From assembly GCA_913060555.1 (NCBI GenBank), contig CAJXRS010000007.1, forward strand, positions 1 through 44,218: a stretch of 44,218 nt of DNA. Reading direction: 5' to 3'. The position numbers and the translations under genes were made by a program. Shown here in pieces: positions 35,453-44,160 of the stretch; the first letter of the stretch is position 1; every line of letters starts with the position of its first letter. The notes beneath the pieces were generated by a model that was not told where the DNA came from, made no database searches, and was given only the letters and a program-made list of their open reading frames with translations. The stretch comes from an uncultured Gammaproteobacteria bacterium (GTDB lineage: Bacteria; Pseudomonadota; Gammaproteobacteria; Pseudomonadales; Porticoccaceae).

Positions 35453-38374
35453 TCACAGTGCCATTGTGGTGAGCTCGAGCGCTGCAAGTCGGGAAGCCCG
35501 GTCCGGCGCCGTGATCACCGAGGTGCTCGCCCGCTCCGGCAGCAGATAGCTCGCCGCCACCCGGCGCAGATCTTCCAGGGTCACTTCCAGCACGCGGCTG
35601 CGGAAGCGCTCACGACGTGCGCGATCGCGGCCGTGAAGCTCGGCGTGAAAGGTCTGCCTGGCTTCGCCGGCGGGTGAGCCCGGCTTGTCGATTTTGGCGA
35701 TGACGCCGAGGATGGCTTCTTCAACGCGCTGTGGGGTGTGGCTCGCCGAGGCCAGCCAGCCGAGGGCGTGGTCGAAATCGGCCAGCGTCTCCTCCAGGCG
35801 GGGATCCCGGTAGGAGAAAAAGCGGAATGCGGCGATGCCGTTGTCCTGGCCGGCGCCGCCGCCATAGGCGCCGCCTTGCTCGCGGATCGCGGTGTGCAGA
35901 AAACCATTGCGCAGGAAGCCCCCGAGGACATTGAGCGGGGCCGCGTCCGGGTGATCCATGGCCACCGTGGGATAGGCGCGGGCGCAGAAGTTGACCTGGG
36001 TGCTGGTGGTCCACAGCTGGTTGCTGGGTTCGCACAGCGCCGGGCGCGCGAATGCGGTGAAGGCGCCGCTTGCGGGCGGTGACAGCGCCTCCAGGAAGCG
36101 ACTGCCAAAGTCAGTCAGCCGTTCGGGTTCGGCAACCAGCAGGCACTGCCGCGGTGCGGCCAGCACCAAGTGATGGATTTCCTGCAGCTGGTCGGCCAGG
36201 GCGCTGAGCCTGCCGGCATCCTCCAGGCTGGCGTCGAGTTGTTTGAGGTTGCGGATGCCCTCGAGTCCGCCCCAGCGATGGTGCAGCAGGGCGCCGTTGC
36301 TGAAGCGCGCCGCCGCCGCGGCCATCGCCAGGGCGTGGCCGTTGCCGGTGACGCTGTGTTCCATGTGCGCGCGCAGCTGCGCGATCAGGTCGCGCAGGCG
36401 ATCCAGCTCGTCGAAGCGCACCTGATTGAGGGTGGCATCGAGCAGCCGCGACAGTTCCCGCTGGTTGACACCGAGCCCCTTGCTGGACACCACCAGGTAG
36501 CCGCGCAGCGCCTGGACGTCGTCCGGCGCGCCGCGCACGCTGGCGTGGACGTTGACGCCGCCGCTCACCGCCGCCTGCCAGCGCTGGGTGGCGAGGTAAT
36601 CCTGCTGCCCGATGCCCAGGTCGGGCAGGCAGCTGGCGTAGAGAGCCAGCAGATCGGCCTGGGCTTCGCTCAGCTGCGGCAGGTCGAGCACCAATTGCTG
36701 ATAGACCAGGCCGTTGGTGCCGGCGCCATAGCTGGTCAGCGGCAGCGGGGTTTCGATGCGTCCGCTGGGCGCCACATAGGCCATCTCCGGTGGCACATCG
36801 GCCAGTTCCACCTTGGGCAGGATGCCGTCGTCGTCGTCCTGGGCCTGGGCCTGGCGTTCGGCCAGAGCTTGGGCGCGGGCCACGATCTCCTGGCGCTGGG
36901 ACGGGTCCAGGGCGGCGCGAAGCTCGTCGAGCTGGCGCCGCTCCGCGGCTTCGCGGCGTGCGGGAATCTCGGGGTCCGGACACAGGTCCAGGCGTACCCG
37001 ATGCGGGTTGTCGAGCAGCAGGGTCCGCGCCAGGTTCTTGATGTAGTCCGGGTCGCGAATGCGCTCGCGCAGCTCGGCCAGCACCGGGTCCAGGTCCAGC
37101 AGCGCCGCCGGGTCGCCGCGGTGGCTGGCGCTGGCCAGTGCGGAGAGAATCAGTTGCAGGCCATAGGGGTAGCCGTCGCCGCCGATTTCGCGCTGCTTGA
37201 GCTCGAGCTGGTGGAGGGCTGCTTCCACTTCATCGGCGGGTACGCCGCGTTCGGCGACTTCGCGCAGGGTGTCCAGCACCAGGGCTTCCACCGCCGCGGT
37301 GTTTTCGGGCTCGGACCCTTCCAGGCCGCAGACGAACAGCACTTCGAGGTGGGAGTCGTCCAGCCCGCACATGGGGGACGGCGCTGTGCCCAGATCGCTG
37401 GTCTCCAGCGCCTGGAGCAGGGGAGAGGCGCTGTTGTCGAGCAGCACGGAATTGAGCAGGTGGGCTTCCAGGTTGGCCATCAGATCCGTGGTCTTGCCGA
37501 GCAGCCAGCCCAGTACCACATGGGTGCGTGCTTTGGTATCGGGCTCGTCGACCGCGTAGGCCTCCTGGACGCGCAGTGGCGCCAGGTAGCGCTTCTCGGG
37601 AGCGACGGCGATGGTTTCCTCGAGGCGCTCGAAGCGGTTGAGCACCTGATTCTCGAACTTGTGCTGGTGCTCGTGGGCGGCAATATCCCCGTAGGTCATG
37701 AAGATGGCATTGCTGGGGTGATAGTGGCTGCGGTAGAACTCCAGCAGCTGTTGGTAACTGAGGTCCGGGATGCACTCCGGATCGCCACCGCTGTTGTAGT
37801 GGTAGGTGCTGGTGGGATAGAGGTACTTGCAGAGCGTGTGCCAGAGAATCGAATTGATCGAACTCATGTCGCCCTTCATTTCGTTGTACACCACGCCCTT
37901 GAAGGTCAGCGGCGAGTCGGGGTCATCCGGTTTGGCGAATTCGAGGCGGTGGCCCTCCTGGGCGAAGTCCAGCGGGTCGAGCCGCGAGAAGAACACGGCA
38001 TCCAGATAGACGTCCAAAAGGTTGTCGAAATCCTTGCGGTTCTGGCTCGCGAAGGGATAGGCCGTCCAGTCCGAGCTGGTGAAGGCGTTCATGAAGGTGT
38101 TCAGCGAACGCCGGATCATCATGAAGAAGGGGTCCCGGACCTGATACTTCTCGCTGCCGCACAGCGCGGTGTGCTCGAGGATATGGGCGACCCCGGTGGA
38201 ATCCCTGGGCACCGTGCGCAGCGCCACGAGAAACACGTTCTCCGCGTTGTCGCTGTGCAGATGGATGTGTTCGGCGCCGGTCTTGAGGTGGCGGTAGCGC
38301 TGGACCTCGACCTTGAGCGAGGACACTGCTCTGCTACCAATGTGAGTGAAGGCGGGGTGGGCCCTGGCGGTCAT
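35453..38374 (-). CDS. M16C zinc metalloprotease, presequence-protease (PreP) family
   Basis: Large clam-shell peptidase of the PreP/Cym1/falcilysin group, which degrades short unstructured peptides; in bacteria its role is poorly defined. The ORF track joins it to unrelated upstream sequence (start 39826); the family start is MTARAHPAFTHIGSR. The inverted zinc motif HILEH is at residues 64-68, with the distal ligand region YNEMKGDMSS. Other conserved segments are RDPFFMMIRRSLNTFMNAFT and the second half's NGLVYQQLVLDLP. No signal peptide is seen, so it is probably cytoplasmic. It is 973 aa, full length. Confidence 0.92.
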   Translation of the reverse strand: MTARAHPAFTHIGSRAVSSLKVEVQRYRHLKTGAEHIHLHSDNAENVFLVALRTVPRDSTGVAHILEHTALCGSEKYQVRDPFFMMIRRSLNTFMNAFTSSDWTAYPFASQNRKDFDNLLDVYLDAVFFSRLDPLDFAQEGHRLEFAKPDDPDSPLTFKGVVYNEMKGDMSSINSILWHTLCKYLYPTSTYHYNSGGDPECIPDLSYQQLLEFYRSHYHPSNAIFMTYGDIAAHEHQHKFENQVLNRFERLEETIAVAPEKRYLAPLRVQEAYAVDEPDTKARTHVVLGWLLGKTTDLMANLEAHLLNSVLLDNSASPLLQALETSDLGTAPSPMCGLDDSHLEVLFVCGLEGSEPENTAAVEALVLDTLREVAERGVPADEVEAALHQLELKQREIGGDGYPYGLQLILSALASASHRGDPAALLDLDPVLAELRERIRDPDYIKNLARTLLLDNPHRVRLDLCPDPEIPARREAAERRQLDELRAALDPSQRQEIVARAQALAERQAQAQDDDDGILPKVELADVPPEMAYVAPSGRIETPLPLTSYGAGTNGLVYQQLVLDLPQLSEAQADLLALYASCLPDLGIGQQDYLATQRWQAAVSGGVNVHASVRGAPDDVQALRGYLVVSSKGLGVNQRELSRLLDATLNQVRFDELDRLRDLIAQLRAHMEHSVTGNGHALAMAAAAARFSNGALLHHRWGGLEGIRNLKQLDASLEDAGRLSALADQLQEIHHLVLAAPRQCLLVAEPERLTDFGSRFLEALSPPASGAFTAFARPALCEPSNQLWTTSTQVNFCARAYPTVAMDHPDAAPLNVLGGFLRNGFLHTAIREQGGAYGGGAGQDNGIAAFRFFSYRDPRLEETLADFDHALGWLASASHTPQRVEEAILGVIAKIDKPGSPAGEARQTFHAELHGRDRARRERFRSRVLEVTLEDLRRVAASYLLPERASTSVITAPDRASRLAALELTTMAL

Positions 38375-38463
38375 ATGGCGAAACCTCGGCGAAAACTGCG
38401 CTGAGCAGCATTCTACCAGCCCTGCGGGCGAGCCCGGTGTGCGCCGCGCTCGCGGCGCCGGGA

Positions 38464-39414
38464 TCAGGGGATATCGTTGATGTCGCCGGGCGGTCCGACG
38501 TGGTGCGGATGCGTCTCGTGGGGAGGCTGTACCGGCTCGCCCTGCAGTGGCACCGCGCGATAGAGGAAATCCGTCACCGCGTTGGCGAACACATCGTTGC
38601 GGTCGCCGGCGACCATGTGTCCGGCATCGGTGATATTCATGTACTCGGCGTGCGGACACAGGGCCAGAAAAGACCGGGCGCCTTCCTCGCTGAGCACGTC
38701 CGAGAGCCCGCCGCGCACCAGTTGCACCGGCAGCTTCAGGGCACGCGCGCACTCCTCGAGGCGCAGCATGCGCTGTTCCATGTCGCGCTTGGCCTGCATG
38801 AAGCGCGGATCCCAGTGCCAGCGATACTTGCCGTTGGGTGCCAGGCGGAGATTCTTGCCCAATCCCTGGAGGTCCCTGGGCGGCGTGCGGTGCGGCTGGT
38901 AGCTGGCGATGGCTTCGGCCACCTCTTCGAGGGAATCGAAGCCCTCGGGCTTGAGCGACATGAAGTTGATGATCTTGTCGACACCGGCGCGTTCGATCCG
39001 GGGCGCGATATCGACCAGCACCAGGGCGGTCGCGTCGACCTGGTCCTCGCCGATGGCGACCAGGCTGGTGCCGCCGCCCATGGAGGCGCCGACCAGCACC
39101 GGGCGCCGGCCACCCAAGGCGTCGATCACATGCAGGAGATCCTCGACCATGATGTCCTGGCCATAGATGCCGGTCTCGGACCAGTCGGAATCGCCGTGGC
39201 CGCGGGCGTCGAAGGCGACCGCATGATAACCGGCCGCGCCCAGGGCTTCTCCGGCGCCCTTCCAGGCGTGTCGGGTCTGACCGCCGCCGTGCTGCAGCAG
39301 CACCAGGGGGCCGTTGGCGTCGCCCCAGGAATCGCCGGCGATCATCACCCCGCCGGCGCCCGGCCAGCGGTGCATGGGTTCGGGGGTTCCCGGAAGTCGC
39401 TGTCCTGCACTCAT
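38464..39414 (-). CDS. Alpha/beta hydrolase
   Basis: Serine hydrolase of unknown substrate. The ORF-track start is 149 codons early; the likely start is MSAGQRLPGTPEPMHRWPG. The oxyanion region is LLQHGGGQTRHAW, the nucleophile elbow is VGASMGGGTS, and the catalytic His is near the C terminus (ITDAGHMVAGDRNDVF). A cap region lies at about residues 140-210. It is 316 aa. It is upstream of the PreP-like gene with an 89-bp gap. The family includes esterases and C-C hydrolases. Confidence 0.85.
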   Translation of the reverse strand: MSAGQRLPGTPEPMHRWPGAGGVMIAGDSWGDANGPLVLLQHGGGQTRHAWKGAGEALGAAGYHAVAFDARGHGDSDWSETGIYGQDIMVEDLLHVIDALGGRRPVLVGASMGGGTSLVAIGEDQVDATALVLVDIAPRIERAGVDKIINFMSLKPEGFDSLEEVAEAIASYQPHRTPPRDLQGLGKNLRLAPNGKYRWHWDPRFMQAKRDMEQRMLRLEECARALKLPVQLVRGGLSDVLSEEGARSFLALCPHAEYMNITDAGHMVAGDRNDVFANAVTDFLYRAVPLQGEPVQPPHETHPHHVGPPGDINDIP

Positions 39415-39515
39415 GATGATTCCTGTAAGCCAGTGGAAAAAACGAGGTGCATTGTGACTGTGCCTCCGAACCGTGGTCAAACCGCGGCGGACCGGGTGCT
39501 CCGCGCATTTTGTCT

Positions 39516-39544
39516 TTGAGCGTCGCGCGGGTTCTGGATACACT
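39516..39544 (+). promoter_or_regulatory. Candidate promoter of the PA2779/PA2778-like pair
   Basis: TTGAGC (39516-39521) and TACACT (39539-39544) are 17 bp apart, 45 bp before the first ATG. Confidence 0.5.
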
Positions 39545-39588
39545 CGCGGCGTCTGCGGCGTTCGCCGCGTCACCCGAGGATAGCGCAA

Positions 39589-39972
39589 ATGAAGTTCCGT
39601 AGACTCTCTGGATTGTTGACCAGCCTGACGCTGGTGTTGAGCCTGACCCTGGCCACTGCGGTGCAGCCCGCTGCGGCAGCCATGATGGGCACCGCCGAAC
39701 TTGCGCCGGATGCGCGCAGCGAGCAGCTGGAGCGCGTCGATCGTTTCCTGGCCCGGGAGCAGGTGCGCGATCTGCTGCTCGCCCAGGGGGTCGCTCAGGA
39801 GGATGCCCGCGCCCGGGTGGCGGCATTGTCCGACAACGAGCTTGCGATGATCTCCAGACACCTCGATGAACTGCCGGCTGGCGCCGGTGGCCTGGCCCTG
39901 ATCGGCGCCGTGTTCGTGATCCTGGTGATACTCGAAATCGTCGGCGTCACCAACGTCTTCAAGGGGCTTTGA
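39589..39972 (+). CDS. PA2779-family small exported membrane protein
   Basis: 127 aa of unknown function. A signal peptide (MKFRRLSGLLTSLTLVLSL..., probable cleavage at about residues 30-31) is followed by a helical middle region (40-95) and a C-terminal hydrophobic helix (about 102-121, ending VGVTNVFKGL). Just before that helix is LPAGAGG (Gly100-Gly101), preceded by LSDNELAMI (80-88). This resembles the LSxxELxxI...GG pattern of double-glycine leader peptides, although with a longer gap. The stop overlaps the start of a C39-like peptidase (TTGA). Whether it is a substrate is inference. Confidence 0.82.
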   Translation: MKFRRLSGLLTSLTLVLSLTLATAVQPAAAAMMGTAELAPDARSEQLERVDRFLAREQVRDLLLAQGVAQEDARARVAALSDNELAMISRHLDELPAGAGGLALIGAVFVILVILEIVGVTNVFKGL

Positions 39973-39981
39973 GCCCCCTTT
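39961..39981 (+). promoter_or_regulatory. Hairpin at the overlap of the two genes
   Basis: AAGGGGCT-TTG-AGCCCCCTT forms a stem with one unpaired C around the overlapping TTG start and TGA stop. It could hide the peptidase start until ribosomes finish the first gene. Confidence 0.45.
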
Positions 39982-40949
39982 GCCGGGTTTTGGCGGTTGC
40001 CGGGGCCCTGCTGCTCACTGCCTGCAGCAGGGCCCCGGTATTGCCACCGGCCGCCGGCGCCGAGCAGGTCGAACTCGACGCCGTTCCCTTCTTTCCCCAG
40101 CGCGACTATCAGTGCGGGCCCGCGGCACTGGCCACGGTGTTCGGCCATTTGGGCCGTGCGGCCGACCCCGACGCCCTGGTCGACGAGGTGTATCTGCCCG
40201 GCAAGAAGGGCAGCCTGCAGGTCGAACTGAAGGCTGCAGCGCGCAGGCGGGGTCTGGTGCCCTACCCGCTGCCGCCGGATCTGGAGGTGTTGCTTGCGAC
40301 CCTGCGCTCGGGGCATCCCGTGCTGGTCCTGCAGAACCTGGGCATCCGGCGCTGGCCGCAGTGGCATTTCGCGGTGGTGGTCGGGTTCGATGCCGCCGCC
40401 GATACCTTCCTGCTGCGCTCCGGAACCACCAGGCGCCAGGTTCTCGCGGCACGGAAATTCCTCGCCACCTGGGAGCGGGCCGATCGTTGGGGTCTGGTGG
40501 TGCTGTCCCCGGGAACGCTGCCGCCCCGCGCCGAGCGCGATCGCTATCTGCGCGCGGTCACCGACATGGAGGGCATAGCGCCGCCGGCGGCCCTGATCGC
40601 CGCCTTCGACGTCGCCGCCGAGCGCTGGCCCGACAGCCCCTGGGCGCGGGCGGGGCTCGGCAACGCCTACTATGCCGCCGGTAATCGGGCGGCGGCGGAG
40701 GCCCAGTTTGCGGCGCTGTTGCGGCGTCAACCGGAATCGGTGCTCGCCCGCAACAATCTCGCCCAACTCCTTGGCGAGCGCGGCTGCCGGGCGGCCGCGC
40801 TGGCGCTGCTCAATGAAGGATTGGCGAGCCATCCTATCGATGACCGCGAGCGCGCCCAGCTGCAGGTGACCCGCGACGAAGTTGCCGCCATGCCCGTCAG
40901 TGCGGGGAATTGCCCGCCGCCGGCGGCGCGGGCAAAGTCTCCTCATTGA
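39969..40949 (+). CDS. PA2778-family C39-like cysteine peptidase lipoprotein with TPR domain
   Basis: A lipoprotein signal (VAGALLLTAC, Cys19) is followed by a papain-like C39-type domain with catalytic Cys49 in RDYQCGPAALATVFGHL, His in RRWPQWHFAVVVGFD and an Asp in the segment that follows. A tetratricopeptide-like C-terminal half (about 205-300) includes WARAGLGNAYYAAGNRAAAE and VLARNNLAQLLGERG. It starts at a TTG overlapping the previous stop, so it is translationally coupled. It is 326 aa. It probably acts in the periplasm at a membrane; the substrate is unknown. Confidence 0.84.
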   Translation: MSPLCRVLAVAGALLLTACSRAPVLPPAAGAEQVELDAVPFFPQRDYQCGPAALATVFGHLGRAADPDALVDEVYLPGKKGSLQVELKAAARRRGLVPYPLPPDLEVLLATLRSGHPVLVLQNLGIRRWPQWHFAVVVGFDAAADTFLLRSGTTRRQVLAARKFLATWERADRWGLVVLSPGTLPPRAERDRYLRAVTDMEGIAPPAALIAAFDVAAERWPDSPWARAGLGNAYYAAGNRAAAEAQFAALLRRQPESVLARNNLAQLLGERGCRAAALALLNEGLASHPIDDRERAQLQVTRDEVAAMPVSAGNCPPPAARAKSPH

Positions 40950-41009
40950 CCCGACACCGGTTGCGCATCGCCGCCCGCCCGCCGATTTCTCTCCTGCAAG
41001 GAACCCGCC

Positions 41010-42239
41010 ATGACCATCGCGCCCCCACTGCTGCACGACCTCCAGGTCCTGGAAATCGCCACCTTCGTATTCGGCCCCGGCTGTAGCGCCATTCTTGCCG
41101 ATTTCGGTGCCAGCGTGATCAAGATCGAGTCGCCTGGGCTCGGTGACCCCCTGCGCCATGCACACAGGTCGCCGCCCTTCATGCGCTCCGAATTCGATTA
41201 CGCCTTTCAGCAGGACAACCGCAACAAGCGCAGCCTCGCACTGGACTTGAAAAACCCCGAAGGGCGGGAGGTGCTGCTCAAGTTGGTCCGCCAGAGCGAC
41301 GTGCTGATCACCAACTTTCCGCCCGCGGTGCTGGCGCGCCTGCGGATTCGCCACGAGGATCTCGCCGCCGAGAACCAGCGGTTGATCTATGCTCAGGTCA
41401 GCGGCTACGGCGAGCGCGGCGAGGACGCCAATACACCCGGTTTTGATGGTAACGCCTATTGGGCGCGCACCGGGTTGATGGATGCGGTGCGCACCGCCAG
41501 CGGCGAGCCGGCGATGCCTTCCCCGGCGATGGGCGATCACCCGAGCGCCATGACTCTGTATGCGGCGGTCATGACCGCACTCTATCGGCGCCAGCTCACC
41601 GGCCAGGGCAGCAAGGTGAGCAGCAATCTGATGGCCAATGGCGTCTGGGCTGCGTCCAGCCCCCTGTCCGGAATTCTCGCCGGCACCAAGCCCTACCGGC
41701 GCCTCGATCCAGCGCGGCCCGGCAGTGCTTTGGTGAACTATTATCGCACCGGTGATGACCGCTGGATTTCCCTGATCGTGATCCAGGAAGCCAAACACTG
41801 GCACAGCTTCCTGCAGGCCATCGAGCGGCCCGATCTCGATGAGGACCCGCGGTTCGCGGAGTTGCCGGATCGCTTCAGGCACGCCCGGGAGTTGAGCGTC
41901 ATCCTCGCGGAGGTCTTCCGCACTCGTTCCTGCGACGAATGGCGCCAGCGTCTGCGGGACAAGGGCATCACCTTCAGCGCAGTGGCCACCTTCGAGGAGG
42001 TGATCGACGATCCCCAGGCCCAGGCCAACGATCTGTTCATCGATGTCGAAGGTCACCAACATGGCCGCCGCAAGGCGGTGAACAGCCCGTTCTGGATCGA
42101 CAACTGCCCCAAGGTGGCGGCGCGTCTCGGCTCGCCGTTGGGTGCCGACGGTGTCGCGATCCTGCGCCAACTGGGTTACCCCGAGGAGCGCATTACCGAG
42201 CTGGTCAGCAGCGCCGTGGTAGCCCTACCGAAGGGGTGA
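41010..42239 (+). CDS. CaiB/BaiF family (class III) CoA-transferase
   Basis: Transfers CoA between carboxylic acids through an aspartyl-CoA anhydride. N-terminal motifs are LQVLEIATFVFGPGCSAILA, FGASVIKIESPGLGDPLR and NRNKRSLALDLKNPEGR. The catalytic Asp is probably in PAMGDHPSAMTLYAAVMTAL. The swap region includes GQGSKVSSNLMANGVWA. The substrate cannot be assigned; relatives act on carnitine, bile acids, formyl/oxalyl groups and succinyl donors. At 409 aa it is normal. AAGGA precedes the ATG. Confidence 0.9.
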   Translation: MTIAPPLLHDLQVLEIATFVFGPGCSAILADFGASVIKIESPGLGDPLRHAHRSPPFMRSEFDYAFQQDNRNKRSLALDLKNPEGREVLLKLVRQSDVLITNFPPAVLARLRIRHEDLAAENQRLIYAQVSGYGERGEDANTPGFDGNAYWARTGLMDAVRTASGEPAMPSPAMGDHPSAMTLYAAVMTALYRRQLTGQGSKVSSNLMANGVWAASSPLSGILAGTKPYRRLDPARPGSALVNYYRTGDDRWISLIVIQEAKHWHSFLQAIERPDLDEDPRFAELPDRFRHARELSVILAEVFRTRSCDEWRQRLRDKGITFSAVATFEEVIDDPQAQANDLFIDVEGHQHGRRKAVNSPFWIDNCPKVAARLGSPLGADGVAILRQLGYPEERITELVSSAVVALPKG

Positions 42240-42251
42240 GGGGAGGCGGGA

Positions 42252-42286
42252 ATCGATGGCGCTCAACCGAGTTCGTCGCCATCGAT
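42252..42286. terminator. Inverted repeat between convergent genes
   Basis: ATCGATGGCG (42252-42261) and CGCCATCGAT (42277-42286) form a perfect 10-bp stem with a 15-nt loop between the CoA-transferase and the M3 peptidase stops. No T-run is present, so termination is only plausible. Confidence 0.45.
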
Positions 42287-44160
42287 CACCTCGCCGCCAA
42301 CTCCGGGTGCTCGGCGAGCAAGGCTTCCGCGCGATCCATCAGCCGGTTGCAGCGACGGATCACGGCGCGATAGACCTCGGCGTCGGCCATGTCGATGCCG
42401 GCTTCCAGCAATATCTGGTACGGCGGCCTGGCACCGCCGGCCTCGAGGATGCCCAGGTAGGCCGTGCGCTCCGCTTCGCCGCCGTCGAGGACCTGCTCCA
42501 TCAACCGGTAGGCGGCGGCCAGCGAGGTCGCGTACTGGTAGACGTAGAACTCGGTGTAGAAGTGGGGCACATAGGCCCATTCGACGGCGTAGGCATCGTC
42601 GACCTTGAGCACGTCCTGGGCGTCACCCAGATAGCGCCTGAGGATATCGCCGTAGAGGCGGTTGAGCTTGTCGGCAGAGAGCGCGCCGCCGCGCTCGATT
42701 TCGCGGTGCGCGGCCAGCTCGAACTCGGCGAACTGGGTCTGGCGGAAGAAGGTGCCGCGCAGGCCCTGTAGCTCCTGGAACAGATAGAAGAGTTCTTCCC
42801 TGGGACTCTCCGCCGTGGCGCGCAGGTGGTTGTAGAGCAGCACCTCGTTGGCCGTCGAGGCGATCTCGGCCAGAAAAGTGGGGTAGGCGGCCTTGGCGAA
42901 GGGTTGCGCCCGGTTGGCCAACAGCGAATGCATGGCGTGTCCCCACTCGTGGACGAAGGTGCTCAGGGATTCGAAGTCGTCGTTGTGGTTGAGCAACAGG
43001 TAGGGGTGGACGTCGTAGGCGGCGCCCATCATGTAGGCGCCGGCGCGCTTGCCCTCCGCCGGGCGCACGTGCATCCAGGGCTGGCGCAGCGCCTGGTCGA
43101 GGCGAGCGCCATAGTCGGGCCCCAGCGGCTGCACCGCGGCGCGCAGCAGGGCCGCGGACTGGGCGATGTTGTAGCGCCGCGTGGTGGTGACCGCGGGCGG
43201 GTAGATGTCGTAATAGTGCAGCTCGGGCACGCCGAGCATGCGGCCGTGGAGGCGCAGGTAGCGGTGCAGGGTGGGCAGGTTGGCGTTCACCTCGCGGACC
43301 AGGGTTTCGTATACCGCGGGCGGGATGGCATCGCCGTGCAGCGCCTGGGCGAGGTTGGACTCGAAGCCGCGCGCCCGGGCCTGGAAGCCGGCCGCCTTGA
43401 TGCTGCCCGCCAGGGTGGTGGCCAGGGTCTCGGCGTAACCCGCGTAGGTGCCGAAGAAGGCGTCGAACACGGCCTTGCGGTCGGCCCGGGTGTCGGCCGC
43501 GCGGTGCAGGGTATAGAGCGCCGGGTTGAGGTTGACGGTTTCGCCGTTGGACAGGGTCAGCGTGGGCCAGGGCATCTCGGCGCTGGTGAGCACCTGATAG
43601 GCAGTGCCGACCGCGCTCAGCGGATCGGCAGCGGCGGCGAGCAGTTGCTCCTCGCGCGGCGACAGAATATGGGCACCCTTGCGCAGGGTCTCGCGAATGA
43701 AGAAGTCGTAATCGGCGAGCGCCGGGGTTGCGGCGAGCCAGGGTTCGAGCACCTCGGCGCCCAGCGCCACCAGTTCCGGCTGCACATGGCTGGTCACCTC
43801 ACCGTATCTGGTGTAGAGGCTCTGGGCGCGTGAGAAGCGCTCGTTGGCGGCGCTGTTGCGCAGGTCGGTATCGCGATCGAGATAGGCGTAGCTGAACAGG
43901 CGCAAGAGGTCGCGATAGGTGTCGTTCACGCGCTCCAGGCAGGCCGCGAGCTGCTCGGGCCCGGTGCCCAGCTGACCGCGGCAATCGTCCAGGGCGTCGA
44001 TGCGCCGGGCGATCGCCGAGAAGGCCGTCTCCCAGGCGGTGACGTCCGGATAGAGATCGCCGAGATCCCAGACCTCGCTGGGCGGCTGGTTGGCCGTGGC
44101 GGAGCCGCCGGCGAGCGACAGCGACAGAAAAAGCAGAAAACCGGTGGTCTTGCTGGGCAT
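42286..44160 (-). CDS. Exported M3 metallopeptidase (oligoendopeptidase F family)
   Basis: Zinc oligopeptidase. The ORF-track start is 12 codons early; MPSKTTGFLLFLSLSLAGG follows GGAGAG and gives a signal peptide ending near SATA. The HExxH motif is HEWGH at residues 404-408 (TFVHEWGHAMHSLLAN), with the third ligand Glu in TFLAEIASTANEVLLY. A C-terminal HFYTEFYVYQYATSLAAA segment is typical of PepF. Most PepF proteins are cytoplasmic, so the signal peptide puts this one among the exported types. It is 624 aa. Confidence 0.93.
   Translation of the reverse strand: MPSKTTGFLLFLSLSLAGGSATANQPPSEVWDLGDLYPDVTAWETAFSAIARRIDALDDCRGQLGTGPEQLAACLERVNDTYRDLLRLFSYAYLDRDTDLRNSAANERFSRAQSLYTRYGEVTSHVQPELVALGAEVLEPWLAATPALADYDFFIRETLRKGAHILSPREEQLLAAAADPLSAVGTAYQVLTSAEMPWPTLTLSNGETVNLNPALYTLHRAADTRADRKAVFDAFFGTYAGYAETLATTLAGSIKAAGFQARARGFESNLAQALHGDAIPPAVYETLVREVNANLPTLHRYLRLHGRMLGVPELHYYDIYPPAVTTTRRYNIAQSAALLRAAVQPLGPDYGARLDQALRQPWMHVRPAEGKRAGAYMMGAAYDVHPYLLLNHNDDFESLSTFVHEWGHAMHSLLANRAQPFAKAAYPTFLAEIASTANEVLLYNHLRATAESPREELFYLFQELQGLRGTFFRQTQFAEFELAAHREIERGGALSADKLNRLYGDILRRYLGDAQDVLKVDDAYAVEWAYVPHFYTEFYVYQYATSLAAAYRLMEQVLDGGEAERTAYLGILEAGGARPPYQILLEAGIDMADAEVYRAVIRRCNRLMDRAEALLAEHPELAAR

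Noticed and set aside
35453-39826. 1457-residue ORF on the minus strand
   Set aside because: Only residues from MTARAHPAF on match the M16C protease. The upstream 484 codons are low-complexity Arg/Pro/Gly sequence and are the alternate frame of the alpha/beta hydrolase gene.
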